Below are positions 45,029 to 57,721 of a DNA stretch of 64,000 bases, in pieces. Source of the DNA: Auriscalpium vulgare. Its lineage: Eukaryota; Basidiomycota; Agaricomycetes; Russulales; Auriscalpiaceae. The notes beneath the pieces were generated by a model. That model made no database searches. It saw nothing but the letters and a program-made list of their open reading frames with translations, and was not told the origin of the DNA. The stretch is taken from assembly GCA_019915015.1 (NCBI GenBank), contig JAHBBC010000015.1, forward strand, positions 992,001-1,056,000, given 5' to 3'. Every line of letters begins with the position of its first letter. Position 1 is the first letter of the stretch. The position numbers were made by a program, and so were the translations under genes.

Positions 45029-46202
45029 TCATGACCGCGCGCCGCTCCCCTCTGCACGCTCCTTCTCCTTCCCCTTCTCCTTCTTGTCCTGACTCGCCGC
45101 GTCGTCGAGGTACAGGTGGTTCTCCTCGATGTAGTCGACGACGGGGGCGGGGAGGAGGTAGCGCACGGACAGCCCGCGGCGGATGAACAGCCGCACCTTC
45201 GTCGAGGACACGTCGTTCTGGATGAGCTGCGGCACGAAGAAGATGTTGTGCCGCCAGCGGGCGAGCGCCTCCGTCGCGTGGTCCATGTCGGAGCCCGCGC
45301 GCTCCACGATGAACGTGCCGTACTTGCCCAGGATGTGGTCCAGCTACAGCCCGCGCGGGTCAGCGGGAGCAGAGAAAGCGCCGGGAACACACACGTCATT
45401 CTCGGACCAGACGCCCGGCTCGGACATTGTGCTGATGAGGTCGGAGCCCGCGAGGAGCACGACGCGGACGTGGCGGCCCTGCACGCCGCCGAGCACTGTG
45501 TTGATCTCGTACTCGAAGTGGTCGAGCACGACGGCCGTGCGCTGGTACGACTGGAACGCCTCCCAAGGGTCGACCATGAGCCATGACGAGGTCTGCTCCG
45601 TCGCGAGCGTACACATGTTTACACTGCAATGGGGATATCGTCAGTATGCAAGGAGATGTCGTGACGTCGGAAGCGGAATCGGAACGAAAATCGGGTGGGC
45701 GCGGCTGTGCGAACACGATGTGTGCAAGCGATGGCAGATAGAGCGCGGCACCCCCGCGACGCACGAAACAGTGCTGCAGATAGCAGAGATGAAAGGATAT
45801 CTGTGCCTCCCCTTGCTTAAGCGCGGTCAGGGTCAAAAGCGGCAGCAGTAGCGCCGAGCTCGCTGCTGCGGAACGCATCGCACTCCACCTCCGCGCAGCG
45901 GATCCCCGAGAACACTGCGATCGCACTCACCGATGCTTCGAGTTGAGCAGGCCAGGCTTCTTGTACGCATCGCTGACGGGGCTCATGTAGCCGCCGAGGA
46001 CTTCGAAATCTGTGTTCTGGCGGACAAAGTCGACGGCCATCTCGAACATGCGGAGGTGGAGGTAGGTGACGGGGCTGAAGGAGCCGCATGCGACGAGGAC
46101 GATGGGCTGTTTTTCGGGGTGCCGCTGAACGAGGTTGAGCCTGTGGTGGGGGAAGGCGTAGTTGGGCGGGCTGGTGAACGGGGAGGGGCCCTGCGCGGCC
46201 AT
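45029..46202 (-). CDS. nicotinamide-nucleotide adenylyltransferase
   Basis: Exons 46202..45931, 45623..45395 and 45343..45029 code 271 aa. The nucleotidyltransferase motif ACGSFSPVTYLHLRMFEMA (GSFNP-x-T-x-x-HL type) is near residue 40; LMVDPWEAFQSYQRT, VVLLAGSDLISTM and the closing motif VSSTKVRLFIRRGLSVRYLLP complete the active site. The enzyme joins NMN (or NaMN) and ATP to make NAD, in cytosol and nucleus. A Lys/Glu-rich tail follows. The first intron is 307 bp, far longer than others in the window; splicing it restores HRVNMCTLA, as in relatives. Confidence 0.9.
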
Positions 46203-48566
46203 GGCGGGTGCGGCGGATGTCTGGGCGACGAGGGAGCGGCGGGGAGACCGCGATGCGGCCAGAGGATAAATAGGAGGACACGGCGGAGTGGAAGAGAGTT
46301 AGTAGGAAATGAGTCGAGCAGATGGAGGTCCGCCCGCCGTCATGCTTTCCCACGCTTCCTCTCCTCCTCATCTCGCCGTTCACCGCGGTGCTCTCCCAAT
46401 CTCACCCATCTGCATCTTATGGCTAGAACGACTATCTTCTGTGCCAAGGTCAGCCACGGAGACTAGGTCACTTATCCTCCATGGGATAATCTCCCATCGT
46501 TGATCTACCATTTGTGTTCATATTTGTGATAGCCTGCTCGTCTTGCGCAACCGCCACCAAGATTGATCTCCAGCTCAAGGCTCGCACCATCACCTGGCCC
46601 AGCCGTCTTTCACTGTCGCGTCCACGCTGACGACCGCTTCACGGCCCTCGATAACGTCATTCCACTTCCTTACCAGAACGACATTCACTGGCAAGGAAAC
46701 CAGCGCCCTTGAGCATCGCTTCAGCTCGATAATATCCGGCCAGCCGCGGGTCCCCGCCGCGCGCCATGATAACACCGTGCGCAAACGCGCAACTCGAGCG
46801 CCCTCCTCCCCGACTCGGGATCGACACTGTCAGCCTTCGGACATTGTGCGGGAATGTACGTGCTTGTAACATGCCATTAAGAGAATCGACCGGACTTCAC
46901 GCGAGATATCTGCTCGGGCCTCGCCGCGCTCGCAGACCAAGTTACACCGACCGTCCAAGACGGTCCTTTTCGCCTCGACGGCCTGCGCGTGTGGGTACGA
47001 ACGGTGCCGTCATTCTCGAATTTCTGTTTTATGGCGTAAGAAGGCGGTCGCGAGTTGCGGCCGTCGAGACAATTGCATGTGCATCTGCTGCTGCGGCACC
47101 GAAGAGCGAGAAAGCCTCCGAGCGAATCCTACTGCTTGCGAGACCTGAAAATTCGCGGCTTCCATCCTAGGTCCCCGTAGCAGCCGTAGCAACAGCACGA
47201 AGTTTCTGTTATAACGTTCCTTACGATCTTACTCCCTCCCAGCCGGCAACGTCCCTTACTTGGCTCACACGGCGCCCCTGCGTGCGCCGGCCTTCGAAGA
47301 GGGCAGTAGGCACCACAGCATATTTAGATCAATTATATCATGTCTTGTGTGCCCGCGGCGGACGTCGACAGCTCTCGACATCGCCCGTTATCTTAGACCC
47401 CATTTTTTCCGCACCCACGGCCGTCGCTCCGATCAGGAGGGCTGAGGGAGACCCTTCATAAAATGTGCCCACGCTCGCGCCCGAGCGTATCTCGCCTCGG
47501 TCGTCCACCGTCGCCGTCGGAATTTGGCAGCGCCCGCAGCATCGTGGATCCCGACTCGGTTCACCAATCGCGCAAAACTGAATGTGTCACCTAGTGCCTC
47601 CCGGAGACGCCGCACATGTACACGCCTCCCGACATTTATATCAGCACGTACTGTATATCTTACGCACGGCCCTGCCACTGACGGCCACTCACACCCATAT
47701 CCACAATCTCTCATGATGTATCAGTATCACCCCCGCGCACCCGGGATTGGCCTGGGGCACCACTGGCGTGATGTCGCTGAGCCACAGTGCATCACGATCA
47801 CACCGGCATCAAACGGCGCTCTCGAGGCACAGCGAGGTGCTGATGGACCGCCGAGTCCCGATGCCGGTCTCGATTTAGAGGTTTCTGGGGACTCGATCAA
47901 GGCGGGCGGTGCCGCCGGCATCGAGCTCGTCGACATCGGGGCAGCGTCGAGCGAGGCGATCGCGACGCGTGTATACGACGATGCAGACATGCATGCGAAG
48001 CGGGTCGTAGCGATGACTGCACAGAGACGCGACGGGGACGCAGGGTCGCAGATATGAGATGCAATGCAAATTCGTCTATTTTGCTGAGCAGAGGGGGTGG
48101 GTGGCGATAAATATATCAAATAATACAACTGCACGAGTGCACAGAGCAAGCGCAAGCACGATACATACGGTATGGAGACAGCGGGGCCCACCCTGCCCAC
48201 ACCGGGCAGGGTGGACGGGGAGGTGTTTTGGGGGACTTGACAGCAAGACCGGGTTACCAGAAAGGCCCAAGCATGTACACGAAGAGGAATAATGGACAGG
48301 CAGGATTAAGAGCGCCAAGATGCACAGACAGTGAACGTGAAGATAAGGAGCGTACGAGTGACGAGTGGGTATGATATGCTACGATGTGTTTCCAAGACTA
48401 GAATGCAAAGCAAGAACTAACGATAGGAGATGAGGCCGGGTGGGCAGTGGGCAGCATAAGTCGGGGGACATAGGCATAAAGACGAAAGCGAATGAAGGAG
48501 AATAATGCTAGAAATGGCGCTCCATCCCGACACGGGAGAAGCGTTTTGGTATGCGCGGGGGCCGTC
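46203..48566. other. long intergenic interval
   Basis: No firmly supported gene. One plus-strand frame at 47714-48057 (114 aa, beginning MMYQYHPRAPGIGLGHH) starts with two Met and has a balanced composition, but lacks any recognised motif; I rate it about 0.2. The remainder shows only short frames. Confidence 0.45.
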
Positions 48567-50309
48567 TCAGCAGACCTCGACCTCCCACTCACCACCACCG
48601 CCTGCTTGCGGCATGCTGCGCATCGCGATGCGCACCCGCTTGCGGCTACCCGCCGAGGGCTGCACCGGCGCAGGGCTGCCGAACGCCTGGCCAAGCGCGC
48701 CGCCGGGCGCGAAGGCGCTGGAGAAGTCCATCGCGGACGCGTCCAACCCCATGCCGATGGAGAGTTCCGACAGAGAGCGCGCGTGCGAGCGGTGCGGGTG
48801 CTGCTGCGGCGAGCCGATGCCGAGGAAGGGGTCTGCGGGCGGCTGCGCGGGGAGCGTCCAGTCGAAGCTGTACGGCAGGGAGCCGGTGGCGGACGAGGCG
48901 GACGAGCCGAGCGAGGGCGTCGAGGCGGTGGACAATGTGGGCGACATGGAGACAGGCGAGGACGAGGACGAGGGTGAGGACGGGGTGTAGATGCGCACGC
49001 GTATCTTCCCGTCGGCCGCGGGCTCCGCATCAAAGGAGACGTCGAGCCCGTCGAGGCCGAGGCCGGCGCCCACGCCCGTATCGACGAACTCGAGTTTCCG
49101 GGGTCCGAACCTGCTCGGCGCGTGCATGCGCGTGGGAGAGTGCCTCGCGTCGCCGTCCATGTCGAAATCCATGTCGACCGCGTTGGCAGGCGTGCGCCAG
49201 TCGTAGTCGCCCATCGGGAAGCTGTGCCCAAAGTCGACCGACGAGAACGGGTTCACCGGATGGTGCGACAGCGGGAACGAGGCGTGCCCGTGCAGCGGGA
49301 TGCCGGGCTGCGCCTGCGCCTGCGCCGAGACGGAGAAGATGGACGGCAGCGCGCAGAGGAGCACGAGCAGGCTGAGGCTCGCGCTCGTGCGCGACTCATT
49401 GCGCGCGTCGCTCTTCACGACCTGGTTCTGGAACCGCGGCGGCGACATGGGCTCGGTCTTGATCACCGGGCGCCGGAGCGTTGGTGATTGCAGCTGCGGT
49501 GATTGCAACAGGTGCGACGCGAGGGCGGTCTCCCGTTGGGAGACTGCGGCAAGCTGCGCCCGGAGGCTCTCCACCTCGGATCGTAAGCGCTCCTCCTCCT
49601 CGCGTGAGGGTGATTGTCGCGAGGCCGGCGGAGTGGGCAGATTGGTCGCCAGAGCAAGCAACCGCGCGTTCTCCTGCTCCAGTTCCGCTACGCGGCTGCC
49701 ATGGACAACGTAATGAGGCCGGGTAGGAGGCACAGACAAAGACCGAGACTTACACCTCCATAAGCTCGAACTCCTCCCGTTTTCTCTGCCGACTGAGGAA
49801 GGCCGCCGCGCGATTCTTCACGAGGCGAGCCTCGCGCTTGCTGAGGCCCGTGACATCCGGCGGCACGAAGTCCTTGGTGCTGATGCCCGCTGCACCACGC
49901 AGCTTTTTGGCGGCGTTGGAGGTGCTGGGGGTGGGACTGGACGGGCGCTTGACGGCGGGGGCACCGGGGCTGAGAAGCAGGTCCGCGGAGGAGTTAAAGC
50001 GGTGCAGCAGCGGCGATGAGGGCGGGGAGGTGGGGGACATTGGGGGCATGTCGAAGAGCTGGTTGGTCGCGACGCAGAGCTGCGGGTCGGCAGCACCCGC
50101 GTAGGACTCTGCCTTGAGGACAGAGGCGACGGAGTGGTCGGAGTAGGGCGGGGAGGGGGCCTGGTAGGGCATGGAGAAGGTGTCGAGGTCGAGGGTGTCC
50201 CAGGGATCGGAGGGGATATGGGGGACGAGAGCGGGGCGTCGGGGGAGATGATCTGGGACATTGTGAGCGAGAGCAGACGGCGCTCTGGGGTGTCGGGATG
50301 GAAGGACAT
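48567..50309 (-). CDS. bZIP transcription factor
   Basis: Exons 50172..49754 and 49695..48567 give 515 aa from the first in-frame ATG (MPYQAPSPPYSDHSV). The basic region KREARLVKNRAAAFLSRQRKRE has the N-x7-R DNA-contact pattern and runs into the zipper ELMEVRVAELEQENARL, which the 58 bp intron interrupts. A hydrophobic stretch SLSLLVLLCALPSIFSV after the zipper could be a membrane anchor, as in ATF6/CREB3-type stress factors, though it is short. Long Ser/Pro-rich regions flank the domain. A longer N-terminus from the ATG at 50309 (MSFHPDTPERR) fits only if one base is added in a run of five C (see findings); otherwise that ATG opens an overlapping upstream frame. Nuclear role inferred; targets unknown. 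Confidence 0.82.
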
Positions 50310-53300
50310 TTCTATGAGGGATTATATACGGAGAGTAGACTAGGTATTTTTATTTTGGGATTATGGAGGTCTGGTGATGGATGCTGGAAGGTGGAAGAGC
50401 ACAGAAAAAACCGAGCGGACTTATGTCGCTTCCTCGAACCTCGCTTGCAGCGCCCGCCGTTCCCTCGCCTCGCCTCGCCGTCCCCTTATCTAATCACCCC
50501 TTGATCGCCTCGTCCCGCCTCGCTCCCCCTCCTTCCCCGCCTGCTCCCCCGCAATCACGCGCACCCCCTCCAGAGTCGGACGCCCCGACCCCGCACAGAA
50601 CACCTGCACCCGAGGCCCTCTCTCGTGACGCCCCCACCCTACATGCAGCCTAAGCTCCGAGGATCTGCCACTGCACACTGGGATGCAGCAGGCATACGGC
50701 GAACCGCGAAGCCCCGCGGTGGTTTTAGTCCATTCTGCGTGGGTTACTAGGGACCCGAGAAGGAAGTATGCGTCGTACATTGTCGGAATATCGGGTTGAC
50801 CTCGGATGCGCGACGACTTTGCAGGAGGCCTGCAGGAGGCAGCAGGCGAGCCTAGAGGCCCTGCAAGGCGCACTCTTCGATGTGCGCACGACCTCACCCT
50901 TGCGTGAGGACGAGTCGACCCCACAGTCCATATCCCCATATGCCCCGTTTTGGGCGTACACAATGTCCAACGTACCTGTGTTGATCCTTCGACGCTCAGA
51001 CACAGTTGCGCGGCCCTGCGAGGCGGGGTACGCGGGTCGGCACGGTCCGCCGGATGCATATGCTCGGTCTCGAGTGCCATATGAACTGTAAGGTTGCCTG
51101 GTCGGGCAGAAAGTTCTCTGGAGGCGTCGAAGCTTGATGCAACAGCGGGCCGCACCCGACAGGCTTTCGTTCCCTCCAGAGCCATGCCCAGGGAGGCGCT
51201 CGTTGGCCCCTTCATGTCTTCACGACACCTGAACACGAGGGTCAGAGACCGACCATGTGCAATTTACGAGCGCTCATCTGCACTCACCGACCTCACATTT
51301 GCACGCACCTCGCGCATCGGGCATCTCGAGGACAAAATTAGCCCTCTCTTGTCCTCGGAGATACCCATCATCCGAACAGACATCATCTCGCAGTGTATTG
51401 TCTGGAGAACGGGCTCTGTATATGGACGCATTGATCAATCAGCGTCGAACCTCGAAACCAAACCAATCGCAACACCTCCCGAGGCAGAAGTTGAGCACTC
51501 GAAGAACAGCGTGCTTGAACCAGATCAGGCATCGAGAGCCATGAGACACGAGTCGGCATTGGAGAGGCTTGTCAAGGCCCGTTCGATGGGAAAGAAAATC
51601 TTGTTCGAGCCGGATCCACCCTTGGCGGCGCGGTGGAACGTCATGAGGAGAGAGCTGCATGTGCACACGCGCGGCGGCCCAGCACACCCGCGCGCATTCG
51701 GGATGCGAGTGGCACAGCATGCGCACCTCGCACACAATGCAGCCTATCAAGCGCTGCCGCCTACTGCGTCCTGCCCCGCGCAAAAATTAGCATGGGATAA
51801 CGCTTACAGCAATGCCGCCCGCCCGAAGCTCTGGTACCCACCCCATTAGCTTCGCGCACCATATGACCGTCACTATGTCGAGAAATGGGCGCAGCACAGC
51901 GCCCTGCGGGCACGAGCAGCGTGGCGCACATATCATGCGTCCCTGACCCGCTGCGTGTTCTCGGGTGTCGGGGCGTGGCAGTCGGCTTCGGACCGTCGGA
52001 ATCCGGATGTGTGTAGCGTGGAAGCACTGTCTTCTGCGCGCGACCTGCCTGCAATGGGTGCGATTTCACTGGTTCTGCGACGGTGGCGCTTCGGGGCGAG
52101 GCTCGCAACCTTCACCTTCACCCTCGTTGGTGCACTGGCAGATAAGATAGCAGATCGGTTCTCGGTGCGGCACCGCGATGCCTTTATCACGAACGACGTG
52201 CTGCTAGGTGCACTGATGAGCGGCCTATCTAGCAGACAGACGTGTTGGACGCACCTCAGCTTTTCTGATGTCTCGCAGCAAACACGAGCCCATCTCGGCG
52301 CGAGAGCCTGCCTCGTCGGAAAAACCTCGTCCTCCGACCCTTTGGACTCGAAGAACTTCTGAAAAACTTGACCTTGGGAAAGTGCCGCAGTCCGCCACCC
52401 CCACTACGAGGCTCTGATGCCAACCGTAAATCTCTAACTATAGCCATATCAGACCACATCCGCACCTATCTTGTATACAAACTGCTACACGTACCGAATG
52501 TGGGGCGATGGGCTGCGATTGAGTCCGCTGTGTGCCCTGAGACGGTCTGGCGGACTCGAACGTTCGGATCCTGAGGCGGCGATACTTGACGGGAGGACCA
52601 CAGCGGCGGGTCGGGAGCAACAACGATCCGAGCCCCGTGCTCGTCTGACAGCCGGAGGGTGACGAGATGGTCGATTACGGACTACGAGAGTGCTTTCTCG
52701 ATCATGTAGACGAACGGGGCAACTCTTGGTCGGCGGCTGATACCCAAAGTTAAAGTCAATATTACCCGAAGGCCGCACGTCATGCGAGACCTCGAGCGCA
52801 GAGCTGCAACACCAGGCGGCTCGGCGTACCCGACGTGACCGAGGAGGATCAGACAGATGGACGTTCTGGAATGGCTTCTTTCCAATCGCATAGGATAGGC
52901 GAGGTCACTGACCCACAACGCTGCATACGTCCCGACGCGGGGAAAACCACCAGTTCCTTGAAAACAGTCAGATGCGGAGGCAGATGACCAACCGTCGAAA
53001 CACAAACCTTATGCTCGACTCAGAACACGGGCAAGATGGACAAGACAGTTTCCATATGGTGATCTACGAGGCGGGCTCCACAGGCAGCCCATCGGCTGTG
53101 TGAGCCTCGGTTAGTGTCGAGGCGCTGTGCGGGGAAATTTAATGATAGTGAGAGCGCTACAATTGGCAGCGAGATGAAGAAGGCACAGGCAAAGCTTCTT
53201 CATCATTGAGTTGCCTAGTCTGGTATAGATTTCCGATTAGAAGCAATTACTCCCGGTCGAGGCGAAGGCTCTGGGACCTTTGTGGTGCAAAGGAAGTCGG

Positions 53301-54955
53301 CGTTCCTACTTTGTAAATGCGTGCGGGACCGACCTCGGGCTCCCACAAACCCTCGCCAGCCCTGCTCGACTGTCAACGATGTCCAACCTCACCAACGACG
53401 AAAAACTCACCATTTCGAAGTTCCCGACATCCGATGACCCTCGGCGTCCGCAAATCCCTCGATGAGTCCCATGGCTTATATTTTTACTCGTCGGAGAAAC
53501 CTCGTCCCCCGTCACTGACGTCGTAGAAGCACTGCAGATGCGGATTCGTCAATAACGGCCTCCTCAACGAGATGCTATTGCTACCGACGGAGATTCATTC
53601 CGCCGACCGCGCCTTTACCCCGCGTTTGCTCGACCAGGACGCGCGGGGAAAGCGAGGACAGATGGTGGGGTATTTGTGGGCTTGCACCGGATCTCATGCC
53701 GTGCGGGAGGCGTTTGAGAGCGACAGGCACACCTGCACAGTATCTCCGCCGTATAATCCGCAAGCCGGTTGGGAGCGGGTGCAATGCGATGGAGGCAAGT
53801 CATCTGGCGGGGAGGCCTTAGCAGAGTCTGCGGCGGTGCGACCTGGAGGCTCACCTTAACCCTCACTGCCGCTCCTACATCAGAGCCCCCAGCGCCAGAC
53901 GATGAGTAAGTAGCTTGACAAGATATATGCACCTGTATGTTGTCTGCTGATCAGGGAGCTTTCAGTCCTTCATCGTAGGATGGACACGGCGCACGACTTA
54001 ACCTTCCTTCCATGGAAGACAGTGGTTGTCCATTCCCACAATTCTATAGAACACTAGTTGAGTGGTTGCAACATCGGTGCGCTCCTTAGTGGACCCGACG
54101 GTTGTGCCCTGGTGTTATCGATCGATCGCTGCACACTGGCGGATGGGCTTGTAAGTCAAGAAATTTCATGATGACGTTCAACACTTACTGGGCTTGATAT
54201 CAACCATACAGCCTTAGTCGAGTTCGATGGGATATGGACCATACAGCCTTAGTCGAGTTCGATGGGAGATTGCCCCCATAAGGTCAATCGATCGAACTAT
54301 GGATGGTCAAGTAGGCCAACGCAGTCTTATGACGTGCAGCGTGGAACAGCGATTCCATGCCACAAACGTCAACCAGCTTCAGCTCTGACAGTATGATTCA
54401 TACAGTTTGCCACGTCCAAGACAATTCCGTGTGCAGTAAGGCGGTTGATGACGTGGGTAAACCGGTGGGTATTCGGCGCCTCCAGGAGCGCAGAACGATC
54501 AAGGTGTGCGAGAAATGGCCAGTAAGTTGCAATGAGGCTGGAGACGTCTTTGTGCGTCGAGTTATTTGACAAGGTGATGATAAGATCGACCAGCTCACGC
54601 CGACGAACCGAGTGAGCTGGACAAGAAACAGCCCGCAACCGCTCTGTCGTGCTGAATCAAGGGCATCAGAAACAAGCAGCATAGAACGAAGACGAAGGTG
54701 GTAGTTGTGTAGGACAAGGAAGATGCCAGCTCGTCGTCGTGCTCGCGAGTCGCATTGAAGTTACTTGATGCACGGGGATTTCGGGCGGCGCCAGTCACGA
54801 TCACATGCTGTGTGGCTGAGCGCACGTGCTGGAAGGTCCGTTCCGGCGCGGCTACCGGGTCTCGGGCACGCCGGCTTGGAGTCGACACCGACTTCGCCTT
54901 CACTAAATCCTGGCTACACGACTACCAGCATTTCCCTCCCGCGTCAGCATCAACT
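50310..54955. other. 4.6 kb interval without supported genes
   Basis: GC-rich DNA with long frames on both strands (for example 50490-51236 minus and 51094-51849 plus). They overlap one another, begin at non-ATG codons and carry no motif, so I do not call them genes. A 35 bp-period duplication lies at 54203-54267. RNA data could reveal a lineage-specific gene here. Confidence 0.45.
54203..54267 (+). repeat. short tandem duplication, 35 bp period
   Basis: The 30-base segment running from ACCATACAG to GATGGGA occurs at 54203-54232 and again at 54238-54267. Confidence 0.85.
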
Positions 54956-56973
54956 ATGCTTTCTTTGTCTCGGAATATCTCCTCCACCTTACGCTTGTGC
55001 AGTCCGTCGAAGGCTGTCGTAAACCGCCTACGGAACGCGTCGACTTCCGCGCACACGAAACCTAGTGAGCCTGACCTCATGGCGGAGAGATCCTCTCTCA
55101 TACCATCGCAGAGTTTGACTGGGAGGCAAGTGTACCCATACCTCATCTGTCCAAGCTATGGCCAATACCAATTCCGCGTGTAGGACCCCTTCGACCTTGA
55201 GAGCCAGTTGACTGAGGAGGAGGTTGCAATCAGGTGAGCCCTTGTTCCGAACATATAACATGGCGCACCGCTTCTAACTAAATTTGAAGAGATGTAGCCA
55301 AGGGTTTTTGCCAGGCAAGATATGAACGCACTCTTGCGAGACGGTCGTTTTCACATCCCCGATGGCCCACAGGAATATCTTGCTCCACGAGTCCTGGAAG
55401 CCCACCGCACTGAGAGTACGCTCACGACGCCCCTCACCCTCCTCTTTACGGTATTGACCCCTATGGAGCAGACTTCGACGATACCATCGTTCCCGCTATG
55501 GGCTCCCTGGGCCTCCTAGGGCCGACGATCGACGGATATGGCTGCGCGGGAGTCAGTAATGTTGCATACGGGCTTATAGCTCGCGAGATCGAGCGGTACA
55601 TCTTCGCTCCCACTCTTCTCCCACTGTGCGACTGCTGATTTTCCTCCGTGCCTCTACAGCGTGGACTCGGGTTACCGTTCCACAGCATCGGTGCAGTCGT
55701 CTCTTGTGATGCATCCCATACACACATTCGGTACGGATGCTCAGAAGGCGAAATACTTGCCTGCGCTTGGTGAGTGTGATCACGATGGTTGGTCGAGCAT
55801 GTGATGCGATTGTGTCTTCATAGCAAAAGGAGAACTGCTCGGATGTTTTGTAGGTCTTTTTCCTGAGACACGCTTCGAAGAGCCTGAACGTCCCGCATCA
55901 GGGCTTGACAGAACCAAACCATGGATCTGACCCTGCAGGCATGGACACAACGGCAGAAGAGACAGACGGTGGCTTTATCATCAACGGTAGCAAGACATGG
56001 ATATCTAACGCCTCTGTCGCGTGAGCACCTTTAGTTCTCACGAGCCTTTCTGCACTGAGCCCGGCATCAGGGACGTGCACATCATCTGGGCGCGCTGCAA
56101 ATGGGATGGGAAAGTACGCGGTTTTATTCTTGACAAGGTTAGCTGACAATTAATCTGCGCTCGACATTCTCATGAACGCCGGATGTTGTTATGCTAGGGG
56201 CTTCCCGGCCTCACCGCAGAGAAAATTGCCAACAAAGTCGCTCTCCGTGTCTCAACCACAGGCACCATCTTTCTCGATAGTGTCAAAGTCTCCCACGAAG
56301 CGCTCCTGCCCAAGGCCGTCGGTCTTAGCGCAGCCTTCTCGTGCCTCAACTCCGCCCGGTACGCACACTTCTCCCACCGATGGCGCCCCCGCATTTCACT
56401 CACTATTTTGGACGCCAGATACGGCATTTCGTGGGGTGTCATGGGTGCTCTCGAGGACTGTCTTTCGCGTGCGCAGACGTACGCACTCGAGCGCCACCAG
56501 TTCAATCGTCCGCTCGCCTCTTTCCAGCTCGTGCAACGCAAGCTCGTTGGTGCACAGACGGAGGTCGCGCTGGGTCTGCAGGCAAGCCTGCGCGTCGGCC
56601 GCCTGAAGGATGAAGGGAGGCTTGCACCTGAAATGGTCAGCATCGTGAAACGCAACAACTGCGGCAAAGCTCTCGAGCACGCTCGTGCATTGCTGGACAT
56701 ATTCGGAGGCAATGCGGCGGCCGATGAGTATGCGGTCGGACGGCATGTGGCGAATTTGCAGGTCACGAATACATACGAAGGTGCGTTTCAAAGCTTGTCT
56801 CGAAGAGCTCGCCTTGATTTGACGACATGCTGCGTTGTTCCCGAGGGCACAGGTACACATGTGAGTTGTGCACTTTTTCAACGAGGATCGAAGTTCATTT
56901 GTGGCATTTGTAGGACATCCATACGCTCATCCTGGGTAAGGCGATGACGGGCCTCCAGGCTTTCGCGAGCTGA
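54956..56973 (+). CDS. glutaryl-CoA dehydrogenase, mitochondrial
   Basis: Fourteen exons: 54956..55064, 55112..55125, 55184..55233, 55290..55314, 55373..55415, 55469..55595, 55660..55769, 55824..55849, 55902..56020, 56071..56137, 56198..56358, 56419..56780, 56853..56860, 56914..56973; 426 aa (human enzyme 438). A Ser/Arg/Leu-rich presequence precedes [79 protein letters not shown], and [18 protein letters not shown], whose Glu is the catalytic base. The flavoenzyme turns glutaryl-CoA into crotonyl-CoA in lysine and tryptophan breakdown. Two introns (55126-55183 and 55315-55372) begin with GC instead of GT, and two exons are 14 and 8 nt. Confidence 0.9.
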
Positions 56974-57721
56974 ACGAAAAGGAGCGTACGACGACCTTTT
57001 TTAGCTCTACGCACGGATGACGTCGACGTACACCGAACACCTGCTGTTTTCGTGACCCATCGGTCGTTATGCACGTCGAATTCATTTAGTATGAGAATCT
57101 GTATCATGAGCCAGCAGTATATAGCATTCTAACGATCCTCGCAAACAAAGCCTGCTCAGTACATAGTATTCATCGAACTGTGACGGCCGAGGCGGCGGCG
57201 GCTGTCCGGCGTCTTCCGGCGTATGCCGATGTCCGCTCATTGAACTACGTCCAACTTTGTTCTGGTTTTGCACCGTCCGTATCCATGTCGTCCGCAGATT
57301 GTCGTCAATATGCTCGTGCTCATCTAGCCTGGTAAGTAATAGCGATCTTCACGCACTGGCGCAACGGCGAAGCGGCCGAGGGCCCGGCTCTCATGGCCCT
57401 GGTTTCAATTTTGTCTAGTGCGTCATCCTGCCTGTTCATCGTTCATATGTAGCATATACTCATAGCGCTAGCAGGACTGTAGCCGTTATTCCACAGTAGT
57501 CTGAATATACGCACTCTGTGTCGTCCTCGACGCCTGAGATATCGCCGGGCCAACGTCTGTTGTCCTTGCCCTTCCTCCTTGCCCTTCCGTCGCCGGGCTC
57601 GTCATCGAAAGTTTCAGTCCATCGGTCCAATTCAAAATGGGCTATATATTCCGCAGGCTGCGCTCGCCGTGTCTCAACATCCTTTCTAAGCCCCCACTTC
57701 ACACACATCTCACACCATATC
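56974..57721. other. intergenic
   Basis: No supported gene. ATATATT at 57640-57646 lies about 75 bp before the next start codon and is a possible TATA element. Confidence 0.4.

Noticed and set aside
50490..51236. 248-codon minus-strand frame
   Set aside because: Overlaps the frame above and shows composition-driven residues only.
51094..51849. 251-codon plus-strand frame
   Set aside because: Begins at a non-ATG codon, overlaps an equally long antisense frame, and has no motif or intron structure. Likely chance in GC-rich DNA.
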